Below, piece after piece: positions 51,981-61,509 of a DNA stretch of 64,000 nucleotides (positions are counted from its first letter, which is position 1; each line of letters starts with the position of its first letter). A program made the position numbers and the translations under genes. Source of the DNA: Lacibacter sp. H407 (GTDB lineage Bacteria > Bacteroidota > Bacteroidia > Chitinophagales > Chitinophagaceae); the NCBI RefSeq assembly GCF_037892605.1, contig NZ_JBBKTU010000001.1, positions 2,294,001 through 2,358,000 on the forward strand. Direction: 5' to 3'. The notes under the pieces are model-generated. The model made no database searches, was not told the DNA's origin, and saw only the letters and a program-made list of their open reading frames with translations.

Positions 51981-52523
51981 ATGGGAACTCGCCGGGAATA
52001 TGAAATAGCTTTTGTGGGATTGAAGCCCGGCATACATGAGTTTCAGTATGAAATTGATGACAGGTTCTTTGAAGAATTCGGGAAACAGGACTTTGAAAAC
52101 TGTAAGGCAAACGTAAAGCTGGAGCTGGAAAAGAATACCGGTTTTATGATGCTGAAGTTTGAGGTGGGCGGTACAGCCGGCGTTCTTTGCGACCGCTGCG
52201 GTAACGATTTACCTTTAGAACTGTGGGACGAATTCGAGATGCTGGTGAAAATGACCGATGAACCGGAGAAGATGAATGAAGAAGAGGAGAGCCCCGATGT
52301 GCATTATATCTCCCGAACCGAAAGTCATTTACACGTGAAGAACTGGATCTATGAGTTCATCATACTCAGCATCCCCATGCAAAAAATGTGCAGGGAAAGT
52401 GAAATGGGCGGACCGCATTGCAACAAAGAAGTGCTGGCTCGTCTTGCTCAACTCAACCCGCAGCCAAACGATAGTAATAACACATCCATCTGGAAAGGGT
52501 TGGATAAATTCAGAAACGAGTAA
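51981..52523 (+). CDS. YceD-like DUF177 protein
   Basis: 180 residues. The DUF177 pattern is LCDRCGNDLPLELWDEFEMLV, with a cysteine pair, and a later MCRESEMGGPHCNKEVLARL. Proteins of this family precede rpmF in many bacteria, and E. coli YceD has been linked to 23S rRNA/ribosome maturation. It is the first gene of the yceD-rpmF-plsX unit, 11 bp before rpmF. Confidence 0.9.
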   Translation: MGTRREYEIAFVGLKPGIHEFQYEIDDRFFEEFGKQDFENCKANVKLELEKNTGFMMLKFEVGGTAGVLCDRCGNDLPLELWDEFEMLVKMTDEPEKMNEEEESPDVHYISRTESHLHVKNWIYEFIILSIPMQKMCRESEMGGPHCNKEVLARLAQLNPQPNDSNNTSIWKGLDKFRNE

Positions 52524-52534
52524 AATTTAAAGAT

Positions 52535-52729
52535 ATGCCGAATCCAAAACGCAGACATTCGCAGCAACGCAGTGCAAAGCGTCGTACACACTACACCGCC
52601 GTGCAAGTTACCTTAACAAAGGACAGCACTACCGGCGAAACACATCCACGTCACCGTGCGCATGTGAGTGAAGGTAAGTTGTACTACAAAGGAAAATTAG
52701 TAGCTGAGAAAGCTCCTGCTAAAGCGTAA
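52535..52729 (+). CDS. rpmF: 50S ribosomal protein L32
   Basis: 64 residues: MPNPKRRHSQQRSAKRRTHY, followed by the core HPRHRAHVSEGKLYYKGKLV. It lacks the zinc cysteines of the C+ form. Standard position between yceD and plsX. Confidence 0.96.
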   Translation: MPNPKRRHSQQRSAKRRTHYTAVQVTLTKDSTTGETHPRHRAHVSEGKLYYKGKLVAEKAPAKA

Positions 52730-52752
52730 GCTTTTATAACTAACTTACCTGC

Positions 52753-53709
52753 ATGGTCATAGGTATTGACATGATGGGTGGCGACTACGCCCCTCAGCAA
52801 TCGCTGTTGGGCGTAGATTTGTTTTTAGCCGATGCTGTTCCCGGAATTGAACTGGTGTTGATCGGGAATGAGCAAGTGCTGCGTGAACATTTTTCCACAC
52901 TTCCTCCTTCTGTTTCGTTTGTGCATGCAACCGAGGTGATCGATATGCACGAACCGCCCACACGTGCCCTGCGTGATAAACCGGGTTCATCGATGAACAT
53001 TGGTTTCGACTTGCTGGCCAAAGGCAATGTGGATGCATTTGTAAGCGCTGGTAACACAGGCGCTATGATGGTGGGTGTATTTTATACCATCAAAGCCATT
53101 GAAGGAGTATTGCGTCCAACCATTTCAACCGTTATTCCAAAAGTACAAGGTGGTTATGGGTTGATTCTGGATGTGGGATTACAAGCCGATTGTAAACCCG
53201 AAAATCTGTTGCAAAATGCTATTCTCGGCAGCATCTATGCACAAACCATTCTGGAGATCGAAAATCCATCAGTTGCACTGATCAATATCGGAGAAGAAGA
53301 GGGAAAAGGAAACCTGCTGGCACAGGCGGCCTATCGCTTGCTGAAAGAAAATAAGCTGATCAATTTTATCGGGAATATTGAAGGGCGTGAAATACTTACA
53401 GGTAAGGCAGATGTAATGGTGTGTGACGGCTTTACCGGTAATGTGATCCTGAAACTGGGAGAATCGATCTTTGATATTTCAAAATCACGCAACCTTGATG
53501 AAGATGATTATTTCAAGCGGTTCAATTTCGAAACCTATGGCGGCACACCCATTTTAGGTGTTGACAAGCCGGTGATTGTTGGTCATGGCATTTCTACTCC
53601 AAAGGCCTACCGTAATATGATTCATTTAGCCACAAAAATGATCGAAACAAAACTGCTGGAGAAGATGAAAGAAAAATTTGTGAGTGAGGAAGGCGAAGAA
53701 GCAAGCTGA
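52753..53709 (+). CDS. plsX: Phosphate acyltransferase PlsX
   Basis: 318 residues. It starts with VIGIDMMGGDYAPQQSLLGV and carries RDKPGSSMNIGFDLLAKGNVDAFVSAGNTGAMM, INIGEEEGKGN and VMVCDGFTGNVILKLGES. It converts acyl-ACP to acyl-phosphate for phospholipid synthesis. fabH, which often follows, is replaced here by a terminator and a tRNA gene on the other strand. Confidence 0.95.
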   Translation: MVIGIDMMGGDYAPQQSLLGVDLFLADAVPGIELVLIGNEQVLREHFSTLPPSVSFVHATEVIDMHEPPTRALRDKPGSSMNIGFDLLAKGNVDAFVSAGNTGAMMVGVFYTIKAIEGVLRPTISTVIPKVQGGYGLILDVGLQADCKPENLLQNAILGSIYAQTILEIENPSVALINIGEEEGKGNLLAQAAYRLLKENKLINFIGNIEGREILTGKADVMVCDGFTGNVILKLGESIFDISKSRNLDEDDYFKRFNFETYGGTPILGVDKPVIVGHGISTPKAYRNMIHLATKMIETKLLEKMKEKFVSEEGEEAS

Positions 53710-53730
53710 TATAAACTTATAAAAAACAGA

Positions 53731-53759
53731 AAAGCCTCCGAAAGGAGGCTTTAGTTTTT
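53731..53759 (+). terminator. Terminator after plsX
   Basis: AAAGCCTCC (53731-53739) and GGAGGCTTT (53744-53752) with a GAAA tetraloop, followed by AGTTTTT. Confidence 0.9.
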
Positions 53760-53762
53760 CTG

Positions 53763-53835
53763 TGATCCCGCTGGGACTCGAACCCAGGACCCCAACATTA
53801 AAAGTGTCGTGCTCTACCAACTGAGCTACGGAATC
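53763..53835 (-). tRNA. tRNA-Lys (TTT anticodon)
   Basis: 73 nt on the minus strand. The acceptor arm GATTCCG pairs with CGGGATC (one G-T). The D arm has GCTCAGTTGGTAGAGC, the anticodon stem CGACA/TGTTG encloses CTTTTAA with anticodon TTT, and the T arm is CTGGG-TTCGAGT-CCCAG. The discriminator is A; CCA is not encoded. Confidence 0.95.
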
Positions 53836-53987
53836 GTTCCAAAAAATTATTTGTTTTTTGGGAGTGCAAAAATAGGGTAATTACATTTCGCTCCCAACTT
53901 TTATCAAAAAATGTTTTCTTTTTTATAAAAATCAATTCAGTGGCATTGGATGTGGCTGACGTATTTTTGTTTTCTAATCAATTTTGA

Positions 53988-54791
53988 ATGGAGTTTACAA
54001 ATAAAGTAGTGGTAATTACAGGGGGCAGTGATGGAATAGGAAAAGCATTGGTGGAGATCTTATTGCAAAAAGGAGCAAAGGTTGCAACCTGCGGCCGTAA
54101 TCATGATAAGTTATATTCATTGCAGCAACAATTTGCAGGCGCCTCGTTACATACATCCGTTGCTGATGTAAGCAATGAAGACGATTGTAAACGTTTCATC
54201 AGCTCAACTGTAACTGCATTTGACGGTATTGATATTCTCATCAACAATGCAGGATTATCGATGCGTGCTTTAATTGTTGATTCGGATGTGCAGGCATTCA
54301 AGCGCTTGATGGATGTAAATTTCTGGGGCACTGTTTATACAACCAAGGCTGCATTACCCTATATCATTGAACGAAAAGGAAGCATCGCCGGTATTTCTTC
54401 TATTGTTGGAAACAGAGGTATACCCGGCCGCAGTGCTTATTCAGCATCTAAATTTGCAATGCAAGGTTGGCTGGAAGCACTGCGTGTAGAAATGTTTCAT
54501 CATGGTGTAAATGTATTGTGGGTGTCGCCCGGTTTTATTGCAACCAATATCCGTTCAGTAGCATTGAATGCAGAAGGTAAACCCATTGGTGAAACACCGA
54601 TGGATGAATCGAAACTGATGAGCCCTGAAGAATGTGCAATGCATATACTTACTGCAATTGCAAAACGGAAACGTTCCATTGTACTAACGGTTACCGGTAA
54701 GGCAACTGTATGGATGAGTAAATTTTTACCGGGCATTGCAGATAAATACATTCATAAGTTTTTCTTTAAGGAAGGGAAACTCATTAAGTAA
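53988..54791 (+). CDS. Short-chain dehydrogenase/reductase
   Basis: 267 residues, classical SDR: cofactor motif TGGSDGIGKA, LINNAG, catalytic Ser in GISSIVG and Y-x-x-x-K in AYSASKFAMQGW. The C-terminal part (AIAKRKRSIVLTVTGKATVWMSKFLPGIADKYIHKFFFKEG) resembles the DHRS7-like branch. Substrate unknown. An exact TATTTTTG -7 box lies at 53962-53969 but no clear -33 element. Confidence 0.9.
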   Translation: MEFTNKVVVITGGSDGIGKALVEILLQKGAKVATCGRNHDKLYSLQQQFAGASLHTSVADVSNEDDCKRFISSTVTAFDGIDILINNAGLSMRALIVDSDVQAFKRLMDVNFWGTVYTTKAALPYIIERKGSIAGISSIVGNRGIPGRSAYSASKFAMQGWLEALRVEMFHHGVNVLWVSPGFIATNIRSVALNAEGKPIGETPMDESKLMSPEECAMHILTAIAKRKRSIVLTVTGKATVWMSKFLPGIADKYIHKFFFKEGKLIK

Positions 54792-54889
54792 TCTGGTTGT
54801 TGCAAGTGCTGCAATCAATACAGCATGCAGTTTCCTTCTGCTTCCTATCGATTATTTTTTATCTTTCGTTTTTAATTGTTTATTTCTGA

Positions 54890-55711
54890 ATGGCGTTACT
54901 AACCCTTACATCTGACATTGGTGAGCAGGACTACCTGGCCGGGGCAGTAAAAGCTGTTTTGTTACGGCAGGATCCAACTTTTCAATTACTGGATATTACC
55001 CATCAGCTTTCACCAAACAATGATCCGCAAGCCGCTTACATTATCCGCAACGCTACTAAACAATTTCCGCAGGGTACATTTCATATCATCCTGGTGAATT
55101 TGTTTCAATACAAGCCTGAACACTTGTTGATGGTGCGACATAACGATCAGTATTTCTGTATGGCCGATAACGGACTCATCACCATGATCCTTGAAGAAAC
55201 ACCGGATGAAGTGGTGGCGTTACCATTGGATAAATCCATTGCACGAAACACTTTGGCTTGTGCCGAAGTATTTGGCCGGGCCATTAAAGAAGTGGCTGCC
55301 GGTACAGCAATGAAACAGTTGGGCGATGCATCAGTATCGATCCAGGTGCGGAATCCGTTGCGACCCATCAGCACCAGTCAGTACATCGAAGGGCAAATTA
55401 TTTCCATTGATCATTTTGAAAATGTGATCGTAAACATTACACACGAAGAATTTGAAGCACAGCGAAAAGGCCGCAGGTTTAAGATTGTGTTCAAACGTGA
55501 TGAAGTGATCGACCGTGTAAGTGAAACTTATGCCGACGTGCCGGAAGGAGAAAAGCTGGCGCTCTTTAATTCAGCAGGTTACCTCGAGATCGCTATCAAC
55601 AAAGGAAATGCTGCCGGGCTGTTTGGCTTGCAGGGATTTTCTGAAAAAAGCACAAGCCAGTACACGCAAAGCCGGTTGTTTTATCAAACAGTGAGGGTTT
55701 ACTTTGAGTAA
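54890..55711 (+). CDS. SAM hydrolase/adenosyltransferase family protein (DUF62)
   Basis: 273 residues. N-terminal LTLTSDIGEQDYLAGAVKAVLL and DITHQLSPNNDPQAAYIIRNA, MADNGLITMIL, and a C-terminal beta-barrel with IISIDHFENVIVNITHEEF. Members use water to break S-adenosylmethionine into adenosine and methionine. It runs in the same direction as the DUF2723 gene, 115 bp away. Confidence 0.9.
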   Translation: MALLTLTSDIGEQDYLAGAVKAVLLRQDPTFQLLDITHQLSPNNDPQAAYIIRNATKQFPQGTFHIILVNLFQYKPEHLLMVRHNDQYFCMADNGLITMILEETPDEVVALPLDKSIARNTLACAEVFGRAIKEVAAGTAMKQLGDASVSIQVRNPLRPISTSQYIEGQIISIDHFENVIVNITHEEFEAQRKGRRFKIVFKRDEVIDRVSETYADVPEGEKLALFNSAGYLEIAINKGNAAGLFGLQGFSEKSTSQYTQSRLFYQTVRVYFE

Positions 55712-55775
55712 AAGCAGCCCATCAAATTATCCTGTTAAAACAATTGTTAAATACTCGTTTCTACCCTCATCTCCT

Positions 55776-55783
55776 TATTTTTG
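55776..55783 (+). promoter_or_regulatory. Candidate -7 element of the GT117 gene
   Basis: TATTTTTG is an exact TAnnTTTG box, 43 nt before the start codon at 55827. No convincing TTTG lies at the right distance upstream. Confidence 0.45.
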
Positions 55784-55826
55784 CCTCCTCCCACTTTAAC
55801 CGGGAACTTCAAAACCAACGCTTCAT

Positions 55827-58800
55827 ATGAATTTTCAAAAGCTCAACAACATTACAGGCTGGATTATTGGTCTTGTGGCCTGCGCTGTGTACGTGTTAAC
55901 CATGGAACCTACAGGTAGTTTGTGGGATACAGGTGAATTTATTTCCTGTGCATACAAATTAGGTATTCCACATCCTCCGGGCGCACCGTTGTTTATTATG
56001 CTCGGCCGCTTATTTACCTTGTTTACGCCGGGTGATGCTGCGATTGGTGTAAACCTTCTTTCCGCTTTATCAAGTGGTTTCACCATTATGTTCCTGTTCT
56101 GGACCATTACACATTTTGGCCGCAGACTGGTGCAGAAAGGAGATGAAGAATTACAGGGCAATCAATTATTTACGGTGATGGCAGCCGGTGTTATCGGCGC
56201 ATTAGCTTATACATTCAGCGATTCGTTTTGGTACAGTGCGGTAGAAGGTGAAGTATATGCCTTGTCATCTTTCTTTACAGCCATTGTATTCTGGATGATC
56301 CTGAAATGGGAACATGAAGATTCAAGAGCGGGTGAGGATGATATTAAACGTACACGTGCAGAACGCTGGATCGTGTTGACGTTCTTTATGATGGGATTAA
56401 GTATTGGAGTTCACTTATTGAACCTCCTTACTATTCCTGCCATTGTAATGGTGTATTATTTCCGCAGATATAAACCAACATGGACGGGTGGCATTATTGC
56501 CTTCCTTATTGGTTGTGTAATTACCGGTGTTATTCAGAAAGCCGTTATTCAGTGGAGTATTGGCAGTGCCGGTTGGTTCGATCGTTTATTTGTAAACAGT
56601 TTCGGCTTACCATTCTTCAGTGGATTTATTTTCTTCTTTGTGTTGCTGGGTGTTGGTATCTGGTTTGGTTTACGTTGGGCACAAGCCAATCACAATCGTT
56701 TTTTGCGTTTGGGCTTGTGGTGTTTAACGTTTATGCTCATCGGATATTCAGCTTACTTAACTACCATGATCCGTTCCAATGCCAATCCCGGTATTGATAT
56801 GAACGATGTGAACAATCCTATTTCATTAGTAAGCTATCTCAGTCGTGAGCAATATGGTGATGTGCCATTGTTGAAAGGCCAAATGTTTACAGCAGAAGCA
56901 GAAGAGTATGCAGAAGAAGGTGATTCGTACCAGCGTGTGGGCGATCGTTATGAAGTAACAGGTAAAAAAAGAAAAGCAGTTTATCCTGCTGATAAAACGA
57001 TGGTGTTTCCACGTGTATGGGATGCAAGTAACGATCAGGGACATGCAGATTATTATGCACAGTTTCTTGGTATTGGCAAATACCAGGATCGTCAAACAGG
57101 AAAAGTTTCTTACGAGCGTGATCCTGATATGGCCGATAACTTTAAATTCTTCTTTGGCTACCAGGTAAACATCATGTACTTCCGTTATTTCATGTGGAAT
57201 TTTGCAGGAAAGCAAAATGACGTGCAAGGTTTGGGCGAACGCCGAAACAGTAACTGGATCAGCGGTATTTCATTTGTTGATGACACGAGATTGGGAAATC
57301 AAAAGTTGATGCCAGACAGCTTAAAAAATAGTCCGGCAAATAATAAGTATTTTTTATTGCCATTCTTTTTGGGCGTTTTTGGATTAGTATTTCAATTCAC
57401 ACGGAAAAATAAAGATGGGTTGATTGTAGGTTTGTTATTCTTATTTACCGGTTTGGCCATTGTATTGTATTTGAACCAGGCGGGTCCGCAACCACGTGAA
57501 CGTGATTATGCATACGTAGGAAGTTTTTACGCATTTGCAATCTGGATTGGCTTGTCTGTTGTTGGACTTGTTGAATCTGTAAAACGTAGCAGGCAGGAGT
57601 TTCTAACAATGCTTTTATCAGGCGCTGTAATAACATTTCTTGCTCTTATAATGAGTACTCTTTCGGGTTCTTTCGCAGGTTCATTTGGCTCCTCACTTAG
57701 TAGTACAATTATTTTTGCAGCTGTTATTGCCCTTTTGTATTTCTTACTAAAAGCCATGTCTGGAAATGGCAAGAATGAAAAATCGCTTGTATTAGCAACC
57801 TCTATTATTTGTTTGGCTGTGCCACTCTTAATGGCTGTTCAAAACTGGGATGATCATGATCGCAGCAAAAAAACAATTGCTCCAGATCTGGCAACCAACT
57901 ATCTTGAAAGTTGCGCACCCAACGCCATTTTATTTACAGTAGGTGATAACGATACGTATCCGCTTTGGTATGCACAGGAAGTAAAAGGTATTCGCCCCGA
58001 TGTGCGAGTTATCAATACAAGTTTATTAGGAACCGATTGGTATATCAATCAGCTTCGTTATAAAGTAAACGAAAGTGATGTGATCGATGTGATTTGGAAT
58101 GAAGATCAAATTGCCGGCGACAAACGCAATGTAACCTATCATATTCCGGTGTCACAAACGGATACTGCGTATTATGACCTGTACACCATGATGAAAGATC
58201 AGGTAGGCAGCGATGCAGAAAGCAAAATGTATCGTTCACAGGGTGGCGAACTCATCAACTATTTCCCTGCTAATCGTTTTAAAGTACCGGTTGATCCGAA
58301 CATTGTTCGCCAAAACGGAACTGTAACGGCAAAAGACAGTGTGTTGAGTGAAATGCGTTTTACTGTTCCAAAAAGTTACCTCTTCAAAAACGACGCAGCG
58401 ATCCTCAACATTATTGCTGCTAATAAATGGAAGCGTCCGATCTACTTTACGCAACCCTATCAGCTTGGCTTTGATGAGTTTTTGCGCCAGGATGGTTTAA
58501 CCTTCCGTTTGGTACCTGTACCAAATGCAAGAGGCACAGCAAATGTTGACTGGATGTTTGATAAGGTGATGAACAAGTTCAAATATGGCGGTGCGCAAAA
58601 AGAGAATGTTTATTTTGATGAAGAGAACCGCAGGCATATGGTGAACATCCGTAATGCACATACCGTTCTTGCAATGAACCTGATCGCTGCAGGACGTAAA
58701 GAAGATGCGAAGAAAGTGTTGCAACGTGCCGATCAGATGATGAAAGATAAGAATGTGCCTTATGCTATGGCATCACGTTATGGTAACGATCATAACGAGA

Positions 58801-59096
58801 AGAGTTTCTATTTTGCTGTAACTGCTTTCCAGGCAGGTGATCTTGAATTAGGAAAGCGTATTATGGAAGCAGTGAAAAAAGATGCACAACAGCAAATGGC
58901 ATTCTACGAATCTATTACAAGTGCTGATGGTGCAACACCATCGGAATACGAATACCAAATGGCAAAACAATTGGTTGAAGGAATTGACAATGCGTTAAAG
59001 CAATACACACAGGCGGGCGGAACAGCTCCGCAAGACACACTTCAAAATAAAGAAGTACCGCAAACAATCAAAAACACAACAGATTCGCAGAAATAA
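55827..59096 (+). CDS. DUF2723 / GT117-type membrane glycosyltransferase
   Basis: 1089 residues. About twelve transmembrane helices in the first 670 residues, with the characteristic MEPTGSLWDTGEFISCAYKLGIPHPPGAPLFIMLGRLF (acidic residue as probable catalytic base) and, after the helices, GDNDTYPLWYAQEVKGIRPDVRVINTSLLGTDWYINQL. A helical C-terminal region resembles TPR repeats (NLIAAGRKEDAKKVLQRADQMM). The family is related to protein O-mannosyltransferases and is thought to glycosylate exported proteins in Bacteroidota. A strong terminator follows. Confidence 0.9.
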   Translation: MNFQKLNNITGWIIGLVACAVYVLTMEPTGSLWDTGEFISCAYKLGIPHPPGAPLFIMLGRLFTLFTPGDAAIGVNLLSALSSGFTIMFLFWTITHFGRRLVQKGDEELQGNQLFTVMAAGVIGALAYTFSDSFWYSAVEGEVYALSSFFTAIVFWMILKWEHEDSRAGEDDIKRTRAERWIVLTFFMMGLSIGVHLLNLLTIPAIVMVYYFRRYKPTWTGGIIAFLIGCVITGVIQKAVIQWSIGSAGWFDRLFVNSFGLPFFSGFIFFFVLLGVGIWFGLRWAQANHNRFLRLGLWCLTFMLIGYSAYLTTMIRSNANPGIDMNDVNNPISLVSYLSREQYGDVPLLKGQMFTAEAEEYAEEGDSYQRVGDRYEVTGKKRKAVYPADKTMVFPRVWDASNDQGHADYYAQFLGIGKYQDRQTGKVSYERDPDMADNFKFFFGYQVNIMYFRYFMWNFAGKQNDVQGLGERRNSNWISGISFVDDTRLGNQKLMPDSLKNSPANNKYFLLPFFLGVFGLVFQFTRKNKDGLIVGLLFLFTGLAIVLYLNQAGPQPRERDYAYVGSFYAFAIWIGLSVVGLVESVKRSRQEFLTMLLSGAVITFLALIMSTLSGSFAGSFGSSLSSTIIFAAVIALLYFLLKAMSGNGKNEKSLVLATSIICLAVPLLMAVQNWDDHDRSKKTIAPDLATNYLESCAPNAILFTVGDNDTYPLWYAQEVKGIRPDVRVINTSLLGTDWYINQLRYKVNESDVIDVIWNEDQIAGDKRNVTYHIPVSQTDTAYYDLYTMMKDQVGSDAESKMYRSQGGELINYFPANRFKVPVDPNIVRQNGTVTAKDSVLSEMRFTVPKSYLFKNDAAILNIIAANKWKRPIYFTQPYQLGFDEFLRQDGLTFRLVPVPNARGTANVDWMFDKVMNKFKYGGAQKENVYFDEENRRHMVNIRNAHTVLAMNLIAAGRKEDAKKVLQRADQMMKDKNVPYAMASRYGNDHNEKSFYFAVTAFQAGDLELGKRIMEAVKKDAQQQMAFYESITSADGATPSEYEYQMAKQLVEGIDNALKQYTQAGGTAPQDTLQNKEVPQTIKNTTDSQK

Positions 59097-59101
59097 AAAA
59101 T

Positions 59102-59132
59102 AAACCCCCGAAATTTTCGGGGGTTTATTTTT
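59102..59132. terminator. Bidirectional terminator after GT117
   Basis: AAACCCCCG (59102-59110) and CGGGGGTTT (59118-59126), 7-nt A/T loop, then ATTTTT. It lies between convergent genes. Confidence 0.9.
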
Positions 59133-59134
59133 AG

Positions 59135-59734
59135 CTATTGTTGTTTATTCTTCCTGTATTCATTCTCCACGCTTTGGACAACCGAGACAGCATACTTTAC
59201 AAACTTAGTGCTTTGCAAGTCGATCTGTTTGTTGAGAGAGCGATACATGCCTGTTGAAGTAATGGCTACCCGTTGAAATTTTATCACTTCACTAATATCG
59301 CTGCTGAGTTTTGGTTCAAGACTTGTTCTGGAGCTGGGAATATAGATCCACCCAAACGGAACTGCAAATCCGGTTGCAATGAGTGTAGCGGCTGTTCCAA
59401 TACCGGCTAAGCTGATGGCTGTACCGATCAGATTTTCTTTACGGCCAATAAATTTCACCTTCGCTACTTTAATATGGCAGTTGGTTGTTTGCACACCACT
59501 GTTCAGCGACAATTTGAACGGATGCTCTTCCGTATTATACACCTCCACAAACTTGGTCATTTTTTGCAGCAGCGCCTGTTTGTATTCGTATTGTTGAATA
59601 AGGCGCAGGTCCAGTTCAAGATGCAGGGTATCGATCGATGCAGTTGGCTTCAGCAGCATTTTTTGCTGCCTGCAGGAGCTGAATAGAAGAATTCCAAGGA
59701 AAGCGAAAATGACAAAATGGGTGTGCTTCAACAT
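59135..59734 (-). CDS. Lipoprotein of unknown function, 199 aa
   Basis: The signal MLKHTHFVIFAFLGILLFSSC gives a lipobox Cys21. The mature protein has an N-terminal beta/alpha part, a central hydrophobic glycine/alanine-rich segment (LIGTAISLAGIGTAATLIATGFAVPFGWIY) that may sit in a membrane, and a polar C-terminus. I do not recognise a family. It is convergent with GT117 and divergent from the VWA gene. Confidence 0.65.
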   Translation of the reverse strand: MLKHTHFVIFAFLGILLFSSCRQQKMLLKPTASIDTLHLELDLRLIQQYEYKQALLQKMTKFVEVYNTEEHPFKLSLNSGVQTTNCHIKVAKVKFIGRKENLIGTAISLAGIGTAATLIATGFAVPFGWIYIPSSRTSLEPKLSSDISEVIKFQRVAITSTGMYRSLNKQIDLQSTKFVKYAVSVVQSVENEYRKNKQQ

Positions 59735-59875
59735 GAATATGTGTTTTTTCTGCCGGTAAATTAAGAAAACACCGGAAAATATGTCAAGAACTTTTCGGGT
59801 TCAGTTTTTGTTATCTCTCCTGAAGTTAACATTGGCCACAAAGCCGGTAACTGATTTTAAAGTAAATTGTATACT

Positions 59876-60973
59876 ATGATAGGACACTTCTTTTCCAAAT
59901 ACGATCCATCAGAAAACAGTAAATCAAAGTTTGAGCAATTGCTCGATCTGTTTACACAATTGTTGACTTATACCAGTGGTGATGTAACAGAAGCAATGGA
60001 TTGGCTGAATCAACTCGACCGTAAATTTCAACTTACCAACGATGAATATGGCATGGGCGATTTTATTGAAGAGCTGAAAGAGAAAGGTTATCTCGAAGAA
60101 AACCAGATCACCGGACAATTCAATATCACCTCCAAAACAGAACAAACTATTCGTCGGCAATCGCTGGAAGAAATTTTCGGCAAACTCAAAAAAACAAAAC
60201 AAGGCAATCATACAACGTTTAAGCCGGGCATGGGCGATGAGATCAATCCTGAAACAAGGCCCTTCCAGTTTGGTGATACATTGGAGCAAATTGATTTTAC
60301 AAGTTCTATCCGCAATGCACAGATCAACCATGGTATTGATAGTTTTCAGATGCGGGAAGATGATCTGGAAATTCGTGAAACAGATTTCAAAACACAAACA
60401 TCTACTGTGCTGATGATCGATATTTCACATTCAATGATCTTGTATGGTGAAGACAGAATTACGCCGGCAAAAAAAGTAGCAATGGCGCTGAGTGAATTGA
60501 TTACCACACGTTATCCGAAAGATACACTGGACATTGTGGTGTTTGGAAATGATGCATGGTCGATCGAAGTAAAAGATTTACCGTATTTGCAGGTAGGTCC
60601 TTATCATACCAACACTGTTGCAGGACTTGAATTGGCCATGGAGATTTTACGCCGTCGAAAAAATCCGAACAAACAGATCTTCATGATCACCGATGGTAAG
60701 CCAACCTGTTTGAAGATCGGTAAGAAATATTATAAAAATAGTTTTGGCTTAGATCGTAAAGTGGTGAACCGTTGTATCAATCTGGCGGCACAATGTAAAA
60801 AACTGAAAATACCCATTACTACGTTTATGATCGCAACCGATCCTTATCTGCAACGTTTTGTACAGGAGTTTACAGAAACCAATCATGGCAAAGCATTCTT
60901 TGCATCGCTGGATAAACTGGGAGCATTTATTTTTAAGGATTTTGAAAGCGGTAAGAGGAAGACAGTTTACTAG
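59876..60973 (+). CDS. VWA-domain protein, partner of MoxR-like ATPase
   Basis: 365 residues. A helical N-terminal region (1-165) is followed by a von Willebrand A domain with the MIDAS motif D182-I-S-H-S186 in VLMIDISHSMILYGEDR; a later FMITDGKPTC supplies another metal-contacting Asp. VWA proteins of this kind act with MoxR/RavA-like AAA ATPases as metal-insertion or protein-remodelling chaperones. The MoxR gene lies downstream but is separated by the GxxExxY unit. I prefer ATG 59876 to the TTG at 59867. The stop TAG uses the first base of the inverted repeat. Confidence 0.88.
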   Translation: MIGHFFSKYDPSENSKSKFEQLLDLFTQLLTYTSGDVTEAMDWLNQLDRKFQLTNDEYGMGDFIEELKEKGYLEENQITGQFNITSKTEQTIRRQSLEEIFGKLKKTKQGNHTTFKPGMGDEINPETRPFQFGDTLEQIDFTSSIRNAQINHGIDSFQMREDDLEIRETDFKTQTSTVLMIDISHSMILYGEDRITPAKKVAMALSELITTRYPKDTLDIVVFGNDAWSIEVKDLPYLQVGPYHTNTVAGLELAMEILRRRKNPNKQIFMITDGKPTCLKIGKKYYKNSFGLDRKVVNRCINLAAQCKKLKIPITTFMIATDPYLQRFVQEFTETNHGKAFFASLDKLGAFIFKDFESGKRKTVY

Positions 60974-61509
60974 TCAGAACCATGATTTGGGTGGATTTGG
61001 AAGATGAAGAAGAGAAGTATACAGAATAGAGTAGCTACGCTTTTTATATAACCTAAGAATTACCTGAATGATGGCGCAACCAGACTATAAATACAAAGAG
61101 ATAACAGAGAAAATCATTGGTGCAGCAATGAAAGTTCATTCAGCTCTCGGCAACGGGTTTCAGGAAGTAATTTATCAACGGGCGTTGGAAATTGAGTTGG
61201 CAGATTCCGGTGTGCAATTTAAGCGGGAGTTGGAAATGCCAATATTTTATAAGGGTATCGAAATAGGAATGAGGCGAGTTGACTTTTTCATTGAGGAGAA
61301 AATTATGGTAGAATTAAAAGCAATCATTCAGTTAGAAAATGTTCATTTAGCTCAAGCAAAAAATTATCTTGAAGCATATAATGTTCAGGTTGGGTTACTC
61401 ATCAATTTTGGCAGCATCAGCTTGCAATTCAAAAGACTTGAAAATTCAAAATACGTATCAATCAATAATCAAAATAATCAATAAAATCCACCCAAATCAT
61501 GGTTCAGAC
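60973..61509. mobile_element. 537-bp GxxExxY unit with 26-bp terminal inverted repeats
   Basis: The left end 60973-60998 begins GTCAGAACCATGATTTGGGT; the right end 61484-61509 is its reverse complement with a single mismatch (A/T at position 4). Directly outside both ends lies the direct repeat ACTA (60969-60972 and 61510-61513), as a 4-bp target duplication would leave. Inside is one gene, 61068-61484, whose stop codon touches the right repeat. There is no transposase. The outer 16 bp recur at 41200-41215. Confidence 0.7.
61068..61484 (+). CDS. GxxExxY protein (PD-(D/E)XK nuclease-like)
   Basis: 138 residues. The name-giving motif is G30-F-Q-E33-V-I-Y36 in ALGNGFQEVIYQRALEIEL. Downstream, D72 in RRVDFFIEE and E82-x-K84 in VELKA form the E...D...ExK pattern of PD-(D/E)XK nuclease folds. 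Members are common, short and of unknown function. This one fills the unit between two inverted repeats. The start could be either codon of the ATGATG at 61068. Confidence 0.88.
   Translation: MMAQPDYKYKEITEKIIGAAMKVHSALGNGFQEVIYQRALEIELADSGVQFKRELEMPIFYKGIEIGMRRVDFFIEEKIMVELKAIIQLENVHLAQAKNYLEAYNVQVGLLINFGSISLQFKRLENSKYVSINNQNNQ

Noticed and set aside
60973-61509. Conventional insertion sequence
   Set aside because: No transposase frame; the only gene is a GxxExxY protein, so I describe it as a separate kind of unit.
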